This document shows positions 6,751 through 13,570 of a stretch of 16,621 bases of DNA, piece after piece. The notes beneath the pieces were generated by a model, which saw only the letters and a program-made list of their open reading frames with translations, had not been told where the DNA came from and searched no databases. Origin of the DNA: Gammaproteobacteria bacterium RIFCSPHIGHO2_12_FULL_45_12 (GTDB lineage Bacteria; Pseudomonadota; Gammaproteobacteria; DSM-16500); contig MGYH01000039.1 in assembly GCA_001801665.1 (NCBI GenBank), forward strand, positions 1 through 16,621. The letters run 5' to 3'. Position numbers and translations under genes: made by a program. Within the stretch, counting starts at the first letter, position 1. Each line of letters opens with the position of its first letter.

Positions 6751-7450
6751 AAAACGCGGGAAGGCTTCCTTGTTTCTATGCTGCGCAAAAGCAAAGCTTT
6801 TGCTTGCACCGAAAGGGGGAGAACCGCGATCTCCCCCTTTGGAATCCCCCATCGCGAAATGTTCAGCGGGAGTCGCTGTCGCCATGCACGGTAATGAATT
6901 TCAGTTAAAAGCGTCACTGACAGCGGCAGTGGTCATGGTGATCCTGTTGGTGATGAGTGTGGCGGCCAGTTGTCTGCTGCCGGTGTCATTTGGGTGGCAT
7001 CTGTTGGCGGTCGTCTTGCTGCTGTTTTATGGTCTCTGTTTGCTGCGACAGTATGCCTTGTTAACGAGTCACCAGGCGATTCAGCAAATTCAGTTTATTC
7101 GGGATGATATATGGCGAATAAAAACCAGGCATCACACCGGTGAAGCCAGATTAGACGGGAACAGTACCGTGACAACGCTCGTTTCTGTGCTTTGTTTTCA
7201 ATGGACTCACTCAACAGCGATTCCCGCTTTACAGGTCGCGGTGGGGGATTCCAAAGGGGGAGATCGCGGTTCTCCCCCTTTTGGTGCAAGCAAAAGCTTG
7301 GCTTTTGCGCAGCATAGAAACAAGGAAGCCTTCCCGCGTTTTTTAGCGGGAATGGCTGCTCACTCAAGATCATCCTGTTCATGTGTGATTTTCAAGGATT
7401 CACTGCCACGTTCCGTTTATCGCCGCCTGATCGTGACGATCAAATCATAA
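6731..7450 (+). CDS. ygfX: YgfX (CptA-like) membrane protein with two in-frame element insertions
   Basis: The ORF is 239 codons, but 102 of them come from two mobile-element insertions (51 codons each including duplications); without them it is 137 residues, close to the E. coli YgfX length of 135. The YgfX parts are two membrane segments (about 61-81 and 87-104), then WRIKTRHHTGEARL and GNSTVT, and after the second insert VIFKDSLPRSVYRRLIVTI. Gene order directly after sdhE supports this. Two starts are possible. ATG 6731 keeps the native upstream context and gives a 51-residue N-terminal extension encoded by copy 1. ATG 6884, the duplicate, gives 188 residues with GGGAG eleven bases upstream inside the element. 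The internal insert occupies about residues 162-212. In E. coli YgfX is an inner-membrane protein proposed as a toxin acting on FtsZ/MreB, a role that is debated. Confidence 0.82.
   Translation: MPAIPAKKRGKASLFLCCAKAKLLLAPKGGEPRSPPLESPIAKCSAGVAVAMHGNEFQLKASLTAAVVMVILLVMSVAASCLLPVSFGWHLLAVVLLLFYGLCLLRQYALLTSHQAIQQIQFIRDDIWRIKTRHHTGEARLDGNSTVTTLVSVLCFQWTHSTAIPALQVAVGDSKGGDRGSPPFGASKSLAFAQHRNKEAFPRFLAGMAAHSRSSCSCVIFKDSLPRSVYRRLIVTIKS
6735..6878 (-). mobile_element. 144-bp MITE-like element, copy 1 (reversed)
   Basis: The element is 144 bp and on the + strand begins CAGCCATTCCCGCT and ends AGCGGGAGTCGCTG, imperfect 14-bp terminal inverted repeats. It is flanked by a perfect 9-bp direct repeat TCGCCATGC at 6726-6734 and 6879-6887, the target-site duplication. 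Its reverse complement matches copies 2 and 3 at about 94%. Inside are an 11-bp hairpin (AAAGGGGGAGA / TCTCCCCCTTT type) and a second stem based on GCAAAAGC. There is no transposase, so it must be mobilised in trans. It sits on the sdhE/ygfX overlap; the duplicated bases contain the ygfX ATG. The + strand frame starting at 6731 stays open through it. Confidence 0.95.
7215..7358 (+). mobile_element. 144-bp MITE-like element, copy 2, inside ygfX
   Basis: It begins CAGCGATTCCCGCT and ends AGCGGGAATGGCTG (13 of 14 complementary). Perfect 9-bp target duplications CTCACTCAA flank it at 7206-7214 and 7359-7367. Internal hairpins are AAAGGGGGAGA (7253-7263) with TCTCCCCCTTT (7271-7281), and GCAAAAGC (7290-7297) with GCTTTTGC (7301-7308). 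It differs from copy 1 and from copy 3 at eight positions each. In the ygfX frame it encodes AIPALQVAVGDSKGGDRG and continues without a stop to FLAGMA. Excision with one duplication gives the ygfX sequence WTHSRSSCSC across the junction. Confidence 0.95.
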
Positions 7451-7626
7451 CACGAGGTGAATGGGTGTCTTGACGCTTGAAGTGAACATAGTCTCATCAA
7501 TGTGGGGAAAGTGAGCGTGATGTCCCTGTCCATGACACTTTTTGTGTACAGCGTGTTTTCTGACACCCACATGGTATATTCCCTCAAAGTACGGTAATAT
7601 TTTGCCCTTTATCTCGGCTACTAAAG

Positions 7627-9429
7627 ATGCCTATGCGGAATATTAGAAATTTTTCCATTATTGCTCACATTGATCATGGCAAATCAACGCTTGCTGACTG
7701 TTTAATCCAGTTATGCGGTGGGTTGGCCGCGCGTGAAATGCAAGCACAAGTGCTGGATTCCATGGATTTGGAACGTGAGCGCGGTATAACCATCAAAGCG
7801 CACAGCGTCACACTATATTATAAGGCCCTGGATGGTGAAACGTATCAGTTGAACTTCATTGATACACCCGGCCATGTGGATTTTTCGTATGAAGTCTCCC
7901 GATCGCTTGCCGCCTGTGAAGGTGCTTTGCTGGTGGTGGATGCAGGGCAGGGTGTGGAAGCGCAAACCCTGGCTGTTTGTTATACAGCACTCGATCAGGG
8001 ATTAGAGGTTGTTCCTGTTTTAAACAAGATAGATTTGCCACAGGCTGACCCGGAGCGTGTTATTTTTGAAATTGAAGATATCATTGGGCTTGAGGCGAAA
8101 AATGCGATACGCATCAGCGCCAAACAGGGGTTGGGCATTCGTGATTTACTGGAGCGTTTAATTGCGGATATTCCGGCGCCAACGGGTGATTTAGCGGCAC
8201 CCTTGCAAGCGTTGATTATCGATTCTTGGTTTGACTCCTATCTGGGCGTGGTGTCACTGGTGCGCGTGAAGCATGGGGTGATTAAAGTCGGTGATAAGAT
8301 ACAAGTGATGTCCACTGGCCGCCATTACGAGGTTGGTTCATTGGGCGTGTTTAATCCCAAGCCGCATGAGAGGCCTGTGTTAAGCGCGGGTGAAGTAGGG
8401 TATGTCATGGCAGGCATCAAGGAAATTAACGGCGCGCCGGTGGGTGATACCTTGACGCATGCACATAAACCAGCCACTACCATGTTGCCTGGATTTAAAC
8501 AGGTGAAGCCCCAGGTTTATGCGGGCCTGTTTCCGATTAGTGCCGATGACTTTACCGCCTTACGAGAGGCTTTAAGTAAATTACGACTGAATGACGCGGC
8601 CTTATTTTTTGAGCCGGAATCCTCAGAAGCCTTGGGGTTTGGTTTTCGTTGCGGCTTTTTGGGTATGCTGCATATGGAAATCATTCAGGAACGTCTTGAG
8701 CGCGAATATCATCTGGCCTTAATTACCACCGCGCCCACGGTCGTCTATGAAGTGCTTGATACCAAGGGTCAAGTGATCTATGTGGACAACCCTTCAAAGT
8801 TACCGGCGGCGAACCTGATTGCCGAGTGGCGTGAACCGATTGCCATGGCCCATATTCTAGTCCCGCAAATTCATTTGGGCAGTGTCATGACATTGTGCGT
8901 GGAAAGGCGCGGCGTGCAAAAAAGCATGTTATTTCACGGCAACCAGGTCGCGTTGGTGTATGAATTGCCGATGGGTGAAATTGTCATGGATTTCTTTGAT
9001 CGGCTGAAATCAGTCAGCCGCGGCTATGCTTCTCTCGATTACAGTTTTTCACATTTTCAATGCGCTGATTTGGTGAAAGTGGATATTTTAATTAATGGCG
9101 AACGGGTGGATGCGCTGGCCAATATTGTCCATCGGAATTTTGCCCAGACGCGCGGTCGTCTGGTGACTGAAAAATTGCGTGAGTTAATTCCACGGCAGAT
9201 GTTTGATGTTGCCATACAGGCGGCCATTGGCGGGCAGATTATCGCAAGACAATCCGTGAAAGCCATGCGAAAGAATGTCACCGCCAAATGTTATGGCGGC
9301 GATATTTCGCGCAAACGCAAGTTACTGGAGAAACAAAAGGAAGGAAAAAAACGCATGAAGCAAGTGGGTAATGTGGAGTTGCCACAAGAGGCGTTTTTGG
9401 CTGTATTGAAAATTGATGAAAAAAAATAA
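7627..9429 (+). CDS. lepA: Elongation factor 4 (LepA), ribosome-associated GTPase
   Basis: This is a 600-residue translational GTPase, the usual LepA length (E. coli 599). It acts on the ribosome, with roles proposed in back-translocation and in 30S biogenesis or initiation. G motifs are AHIDHGKST (13-21), RERGITIKAHS (50-60), DTPGH (79-83), NKID (133-136) and SAK (164-166). The LepA-specific C-terminal domain ends with GGDISRKRKLLEKQKEGK and a final AVLKID segment. The first ATG (7627) and a second at 7633 (MRNIRNFSIIAHID) are both possible; neither has a clear Shine-Dalgarno sequence. It is followed by lepB after 22 bp, the conserved operon partner. The 176 bp upstream, after ygfX, contain no other gene that I can see. 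Confidence 0.97.
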   Translation: MPMRNIRNFSIIAHIDHGKSTLADCLIQLCGGLAAREMQAQVLDSMDLERERGITIKAHSVTLYYKALDGETYQLNFIDTPGHVDFSYEVSRSLAACEGALLVVDAGQGVEAQTLAVCYTALDQGLEVVPVLNKIDLPQADPERVIFEIEDIIGLEAKNAIRISAKQGLGIRDLLERLIADIPAPTGDLAAPLQALIIDSWFDSYLGVVSLVRVKHGVIKVGDKIQVMSTGRHYEVGSLGVFNPKPHERPVLSAGEVGYVMAGIKEINGAPVGDTLTHAHKPATTMLPGFKQVKPQVYAGLFPISADDFTALREALSKLRLNDAALFFEPESSEALGFGFRCGFLGMLHMEIIQERLEREYHLALITTAPTVVYEVLDTKGQVIYVDNPSKLPAANLIAEWREPIAMAHILVPQIHLGSVMTLCVERRGVQKSMLFHGNQVALVYELPMGEIVMDFFDRLKSVSRGYASLDYSFSHFQCADLVKVDILINGERVDALANIVHRNFAQTRGRLVTEKLRELIPRQMFDVAIQAAIGGQIIARQSVKAMRKNVTAKCYGGDISRKRKLLEKQKEGKKRMKQVGNVELPQEAFLAVLKIDEKK

Positions 9430-9451
9430 TGGCTAAGGCCAGGAGAGCAGC

Positions 9452-10270
9452 ATGAATTTTAATTTTGAGTGGATTATTTTTTTGGCGACGGTTATCACGG
9501 GTGTCATTGCCTTGCTTGACAGTCTTTTTTGGGCGAAAAAACGCAAGCTGGCGCAAGGTGACAAGGGTGCCGTGAAGCTGCCTGTTATCATTGATTATTC
9601 ACGTTCTTTTTTTCCGGTTTTGTTAATTGTTTTCTTGCTGCGATCGTTCTTGTTTGAGCCCTTTCGCATTCCATCAGGCTCACTGGAGCCAACCTTGCAG
9701 ATCGGTGACTTTATTATTGTGAATAAATTTGATTACGGCACCCGTTTGCCCATTGTGCATCAAAAAGTACTGGGTTCGGGTAAGCCCGCGCGCGGTGATA
9801 TTGTGGTTTTTCGTTTTCCGCCCAACCCTTCTGTCAATTACATTAAGCGAGTTGTTGGATTGCCTCATGATCGAATCAGTTATGTCGATAAGGAATTGAC
9901 GGTGAATGGCATTAAAGTGCCGCAAACCTTTTTAGGGGATACGCAGGCAACGGGTGAAGATGGTTCGACCTGGGAGGCGCAGGAAAAAAGAGAAAATTTA
10001 TTGGGCGTCAAACATCATATTTTACTGGATAAGACAAAAGCGAGCATGGATCTTAAGGATGTGGTGGTGCCTGAGGGAATGTATTTCATGATGGGTGATA
10101 ATCGTGATGATAGTCAGGATAGTCGTTATTGGGGTTTTGTGCCGGATGCCAATATTGTTGGAAAAGCCGTGGTGGTTTGGATGAGCTGGAATGGGCTTCC
10201 AGATAAGCTGTCATGGCAAAGTATCAAAAAGGCCATTCGCTGGGATCGCCTTGGCATGTCAGTCAAGTAG
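9452..10270 (+). CDS. lepB: Signal peptidase I
   Basis: This is a 272-residue inner-membrane serine protease that removes signal peptides from exported proteins. Two N-terminal membrane segments (about 7-27 and 52-68) precede the catalytic region. The nucleophile is S77 in IPSGSLEPTL and the general base is K132 in YIKRVVGLP. The late box MGDNRDDSQDSRYWG is complete. The residue after the serine is Leu where most homologues have Met. AGGAGA at 9441-9446 supports the start. The TAG stop (10268-10270) lies inside the 9-bp target duplication of element copy 3, so the insertion came at the very end of the gene without altering the protein. Confidence 0.96.
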   Translation: MNFNFEWIIFLATVITGVIALLDSLFWAKKRKLAQGDKGAVKLPVIIDYSRSFFPVLLIVFLLRSFLFEPFRIPSGSLEPTLQIGDFIIVNKFDYGTRLPIVHQKVLGSGKPARGDIVVFRFPPNPSVNYIKRVVGLPHDRISYVDKELTVNGIKVPQTFLGDTQATGEDGSTWEAQEKRENLLGVKHHILLDKTKASMDLKDVVVPEGMYFMMGDNRDDSQDSRYWGFVPDANIVGKAVVVWMSWNGLPDKLSWQSIKKAIRWDRLGMSVK

Positions 10271-10272
10271 TG

Positions 10273-10416
10273 CAGCGATTCCCGCTTTACATGTCGCGAT
10301 GGGGGATTTCAAAGGGGGAGATCGCGGTTCTCCCCCTTTTGGTGCAAGAAAAAGCGTGGCTTTTGCGCAGTATAAAAACAAGGAAGCCTTCCCGCGTTCT
10401 TTAGCGGGAATGGCTG
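10273..10416 (+). mobile_element. 144-bp MITE-like element, copy 3, between lepB and rnc
   Basis: It begins CAGCGATTCCCGCT and ends AGCGGGAATGGCTG, with perfect 9-bp duplications CAAGTAGTG at 10264-10272 and 10417-10425; the left one contains the lepB stop codon. It is in the same orientation as copy 2 and differs from it at eight of 144 positions. The long hairpin built on AAAGGGGGAGA / TCTCCCCCTTT and a terminal stem are retained. Without element and duplication the lepB-rnc gap would be 36 bp instead of 189 bp, so the insertion separated two closely spaced operon genes. Confidence 0.95.
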
Positions 10417-10459
10417 CAAGTAGTGAGGCATTTAATGTTTATTTATCTGGGTAGTCAAT

Positions 10460-11134
10460 ATGTCTGAGCCATTAGCTAAAAAATTAAAATATCGCTTTAA
10501 CGATCCGCATTATCTCAAGGTTGCATTAACGCATTGCAGTAAAGGAAGTGAGCATAATGAGCGTTTGGAATTTTTAGGCGATGCGGTCGTGAATTTTGTA
10601 ATTGCGGATATTTTATATCGACAGTTTCCGGGCGCAACGGAAGGTGAGCTTAGTCGGTGGCGCGCGTCACTGGTTAATCGGGATACCTTGGCTGACCTGG
10701 CCCGTCAGTTTGAATTGGGTAAATATATTTTTTTAGGGCCAGGTGAAATCAAGAGTGGTGGTCAAACGCGTTCGTCCATTTTATCTTGCGCCATGGAGGC
10801 GATTATCGGTGCCGTGTATCTGGATGGTGGTTTTGAGGCGACGCATGAGCGAATCAGTGCATGGTATCAGGATTTGTTGCAGTCTTTGTCAAGTGCGGCA
10901 AGTCACAAAGACTCCAAAACGGTCTTACAGGAATATGTTCAAGGATTGCGTTTGGCTCTGCCAGTTTATACGGTCGAGAAAATTGAAGGCGAAGCACATC
11001 AGCAAAGGTTTACCATTAGTTGTGAGGTTGAACATCTTGATATTAAAGCAATAGGCATGGGGACCAGTCGGCGGCGCGGTGAGCAGGCTGCCGCTCAAGC
11101 GATGTTGGCGGAGATTAAACGTGGTAAAAAATAA
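10460..11134 (+). CDS. rnc: Ribonuclease III
   Basis: This 224-residue protein (E. coli 226) has an RNase III domain (about 1-150) and a C-terminal double-stranded-RNA-binding domain (about 155-222, ending with SRRRGEQAAAQAML). It cuts double-stranded RNA in rRNA and mRNA processing. The signature NERLEFLGDAVV gives E34, E37 and D41, matching E. coli E38, E41 and D45; E113 matches E117. The position equivalent to the metal-binding Asp114 is Cys110 (SILSCAMEAIIG), which is unusual. The Shine-Dalgarno sequence is weak (GGGTAG about 7 bases before the ATG). The gene overlaps era by 14 bp. Element copy 3 lies just upstream and may influence its expression. Confidence 0.95.
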   Translation: MSEPLAKKLKYRFNDPHYLKVALTHCSKGSEHNERLEFLGDAVVNFVIADILYRQFPGATEGELSRWRASLVNRDTLADLARQFELGKYIFLGPGEIKSGGQTRSSILSCAMEAIIGAVYLDGGFEATHERISAWYQDLLQSLSSAASHKDSKTVLQEYVQGLRLALPVYTVEKIEGEAHQQRFTISCEVEHLDIKAIGMGTSRRRGEQAAAQAMLAEIKRGKK

Positions 11135-12017
11135 GGGTTTCAAAAGTGGTTATGCGGCCATTGTCGGGCGGCCCAATGTGGGTAAATCCACATTGCTTAA
11201 TGAGTTGCTGGGTGAGAAAGTCAGTATTACCTCACCTAAACCCCAAACGACACGCTGGCAAATCATGGGTGTTCAATCACTGCCAGACGCACAAATTATC
11301 TATCTTGATACACCAGGCATCCATGAAGAAGAAAAGCGGGCAATCAGTCGTTATTTGAATCGGGTGGCTACCTCGGTGATGTTTGATGCGGATGTGATTG
11401 TACTGATGGTTGATGCGACCCAGTGGAAATCAGAAGATGAACTGGTTGTAAAAGCATTAAAGCAGACGGATAAACCCATTATTCTGGCGATCAACAAAAT
11501 GGATTTGTTGGCAGAGAAGGCAGCCGTATTGCCGCTAATCGAAAAATTAAAAAACAAGCTGCCCTTTGCAGGCATTGTTCCCATTTCAGCCAAAAAGGCA
11601 TTGAATACGCATGCATTGCAACATGACATCATTCAGTTGTTACCTGAGGGACCCTTACTTTTTCCAGTGGATCAACTGACGGACAAAAGCATACGCTTTC
11701 AGGCGGCTGAAATTATTCGTGAGAAATTGATTTGCTCCACAGAAGATGAGCTGCCTTATACCACCGCGGTTGCCATTGAGGCGTTCACGCAAGATGAAAA
11801 AATAACGGAAATCAGCGCCGTGATCTGGGTGGAGAGGCCGGGGCAAAAAGCCATTATCATTGGTAAAAAAGGGGATCACTTGAAAAAGGTTGGCATGGCG
11901 GCAAGGCGTGATCTGGAGAAGCTTGTCAAGGGCAAGGTTTTTTTACGATTGTGGGTGAAGGTCAAGGAACATTGGACGGATGACGAAAAATCGTTACGAG
12001 GGTTGGGTTACGAGTGA
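11121..12017 (+). CDS. era: GTPase Era
   Basis: This is a 298-residue protein from a GTG start (E. coli 301). The frame is open further upstream to 11079, but GTG 11121 has GGAG seven bases before it, gives the normal length and overlaps rnc by only 14 bp. Era binds 16S rRNA near its 3' end during 30S subunit assembly. G motifs are GRPNVGKST (16-24), the TT of PKPQTTRWQ, DTPGI, NKMD and SAKK. The C-terminal KH domain shows IIIGKKGDHLKKVG, with the GxxG loop as GKKG. The rnc-era-recO order is conserved in gammaproteobacteria and indicates translational coupling with rnc. Confidence 0.96.
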   Translation: MVKNKGFKSGYAAIVGRPNVGKSTLLNELLGEKVSITSPKPQTTRWQIMGVQSLPDAQIIYLDTPGIHEEEKRAISRYLNRVATSVMFDADVIVLMVDATQWKSEDELVVKALKQTDKPIILAINKMDLLAEKAAVLPLIEKLKNKLPFAGIVPISAKKALNTHALQHDIIQLLPEGPLLFPVDQLTDKSIRFQAAEIIREKLICSTEDELPYTTAVAIEAFTQDEKITEISAVIWVERPGQKAIIIGKKGDHLKKVGMAARRDLEKLVKGKVFLRLWVKVKEHWTDDEKSLRGLGYE

Positions 12018-12063
12018 AGCGGGTTAAACAGGTGGCGGGATTTGAAAGGGGGCGTGATCATAC

Positions 12064-12825
12064 ATGATGTCTGTCAAGCGGGTGACGCTTCAGCCCGCCT
12101 ATGTGTTGCATAAGCGTCCCTACCGCGAAACCAGTTTTTTGGTGGAAATCATCACGCAAGATCATGGGCGCCTCACGGTGATTGCGCGAGGCGTTAGAAA
12201 GCCGCGTTCGGCAACGCAGGGCTTATTGCAGGCATTCAAGCCCTTATTCATGTCATGGGTTGGTAAAACAGAATTAATGACGATGACTCAGCTTGAGTTG
12301 CGGGGTGAGGCACCGGTTATTCAGGGAGAGTGTCTTTATGCGGGGTTTTATTTGCATGAATTGATGATCGCGTTGCTCGCGCGCGGGGATCCGCATCCTG
12401 GTGTTTTTCAAGCTTATGAAAAAGCGCTGGATGCTTTACAGTCAACCCCGCTTGAACAGAAAACGTTGCGGATTTTTGAAAAATATTTATTGGAAGATTT
12501 GGGCTATGGGCTGCTTCTTAAGTCAGATCATACGGTGGTCAAACGGTTTGAAGCAGATAAATATTACCGACTGGTGGCAGACCAGGGGTTTATTTTAACG
12601 GAGCTTCCGAACCTAGGTGAAGACGCGCATGCTGCTTCATTAAGCCCTGTTTTTTTGGGGCGAAATTTACTGGCGATGGCCAAGGAAGATTGGCGGGACG
12701 AAGGGGTTTTGCAAGATGCTAAACGGCTGAATCGTTTTATTTTGTCGCCCTTGCTAGGGTCGCGTCCGTTACATAGCCGGCGTTTATTTATGCCGTTCAA
12801 TGAGAGGAAAAAACATGTCGAATAA
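12064..12825 (+). CDS. recO: DNA repair protein RecO
   Basis: This is a 253-residue protein, slightly longer than E. coli RecO (242). The N-terminal OB fold is recognisable in PAYVLHKRPYRETSFLVEII followed by HGRLTVIARGVRKPRS and GLLQAFKPL. RecO works with RecR, and with RecF, to load RecA on gapped single-stranded DNA and to anneal strands. No zinc-type Cys cluster is visible, as in the enterobacterial protein. The start has AAAGGGGG eleven bases upstream; the next codon is also ATG (12067), so the exact first residue is uncertain. It lies 46 bp after era and overlaps pdxJ by 11 bp. Confidence 0.94.
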   Translation: MMSVKRVTLQPAYVLHKRPYRETSFLVEIITQDHGRLTVIARGVRKPRSATQGLLQAFKPLFMSWVGKTELMTMTQLELRGEAPVIQGECLYAGFYLHELMIALLARGDPHPGVFQAYEKALDALQSTPLEQKTLRIFEKYLLEDLGYGLLLKSDHTVVKRFEADKYYRLVADQGFILTELPNLGEDAHAASLSPVFLGRNLLAMAKEDWRDEGVLQDAKRLNRFILSPLLGSRPLHSRRLFMPFNERKKHVE

Positions 12826-13555
12826 ACCGATTTTGTTAGGCGTTAACATTGACCATATTGCAAGCTTGCGTCAGGCAAGATTGACTCGATATCCTGATCC
12901 GGTGGAGGCTGTCTTTGCGGTTGAAACGGGTGGCGCGGATGGGGTGACCGTGCATTTACGCGAAGATAGGCGACACATTCAGGAACGGGATGTGGCGTTG
13001 ATTCAATCAGTCCTCCTGACGCGGATGAATCTTGAAGTGGCTGTTACAGAAGACATGCTGGTTTTTGTTGAAAAAACCGCCCCATCGTTTTGTTGTTTTG
13101 TCCCTGAAAAGCGTGAGGAGTTGACAACAGAAGGGGGGCTTGATGTCGAGGGCCAGGAAAAATTGATTCAGGCAGCCGTTTCGCGCTTACAGGATAAAGG
13201 CATTCAGGTTTCCTTGTTTATTGATCCAGTGATCGCCCAAATTAAGGCGGCGGTGCGATGTGGCGCGCGCTATATTGAAATTCACACAGGTGCTTACGCG
13301 GATGCAGCGACGCCGGAAAGTCAGGCGAAGGAGTTGCATAGAATCATTCAGGCAGCGCAATTTGCGCATCAGGCGGGTGTGGTGGTGAATGCGGGCCATG
13401 GACTGAATTATCAGAATGTACAGGCGATTGCGCGCATTCCGGAAGTGCATGAATTGAATATTGGGCATGGCATTATAGCGAGAGCCCTTTTCAGTGGCTT
13501 GCAATCAGCGGTGGTTGAAATGAAGCGACTCATGATTGAAGCAAGAAATAGTTAA
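12815..13555 (+). CDS. pdxJ: Pyridoxine 5'-phosphate synthase
   Basis: This is a 246-residue TIM-barrel enzyme (E. coli 243) that condenses 3-amino-2-oxopropyl phosphate and deoxyxylulose phosphate to pyridoxine phosphate, the last ring-forming step of the DXP-dependent vitamin B6 pathway. Signature stretches are GVNIDHIASLRQAR, VHLREDRRHI (H47), NLEVAVTEDM (E74), IEIHTGAYA, NAGHGLNYQN and ELNIGHGIIARALF. The ATG at 12815 is chosen over 12800 because AGAGGA lies six bases before it and the protein then has the family length. The 11-bp overlap with recO is the usual recO-pdxJ arrangement. Confidence 0.96.
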   Translation: MSNKPILLGVNIDHIASLRQARLTRYPDPVEAVFAVETGGADGVTVHLREDRRHIQERDVALIQSVLLTRMNLEVAVTEDMLVFVEKTAPSFCCFVPEKREELTTEGGLDVEGQEKLIQAAVSRLQDKGIQVSLFIDPVIAQIKAAVRCGARYIEIHTGAYADAATPESQAKELHRIIQAAQFAHQAGVVVNAGHGLNYQNVQAIARIPEVHELNIGHGIIARALFSGLQSAVVEMKRLMIEARNS

Positions 13556-13570
13556 TTGAAGGAGACCAGC

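Noticed and set aside
6655..6885. Leftward 76-codon ORF resembling part of the 239-codon ORF
   Set aside because: It is the element copy 1 read in its forward frame, continuing into the antisense of sdhE.
7253..7285. Element hairpin AAAGGGGGAGA/TCTCCCCCTTT as a strong intrinsic terminator
   Set aside because: Only three to four T follow the stem and the same hairpin occurs inside the open ygfX frame; kept as structure within the element.
7095..7382. Leftward 95-codon ORF across element copy 2
   Set aside because: Antisense of ygfX plus the second open reverse frame of the element; no start signals or recognisable protein.
10191..10454. Rightward 87-codon ORF (and 10213-10404) over the lepB end and element copy 3
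   Set aside because: It only reads the end of lepB in a wrong frame and then the element; the shared peptide reflects repetition of DNA, not a gene.
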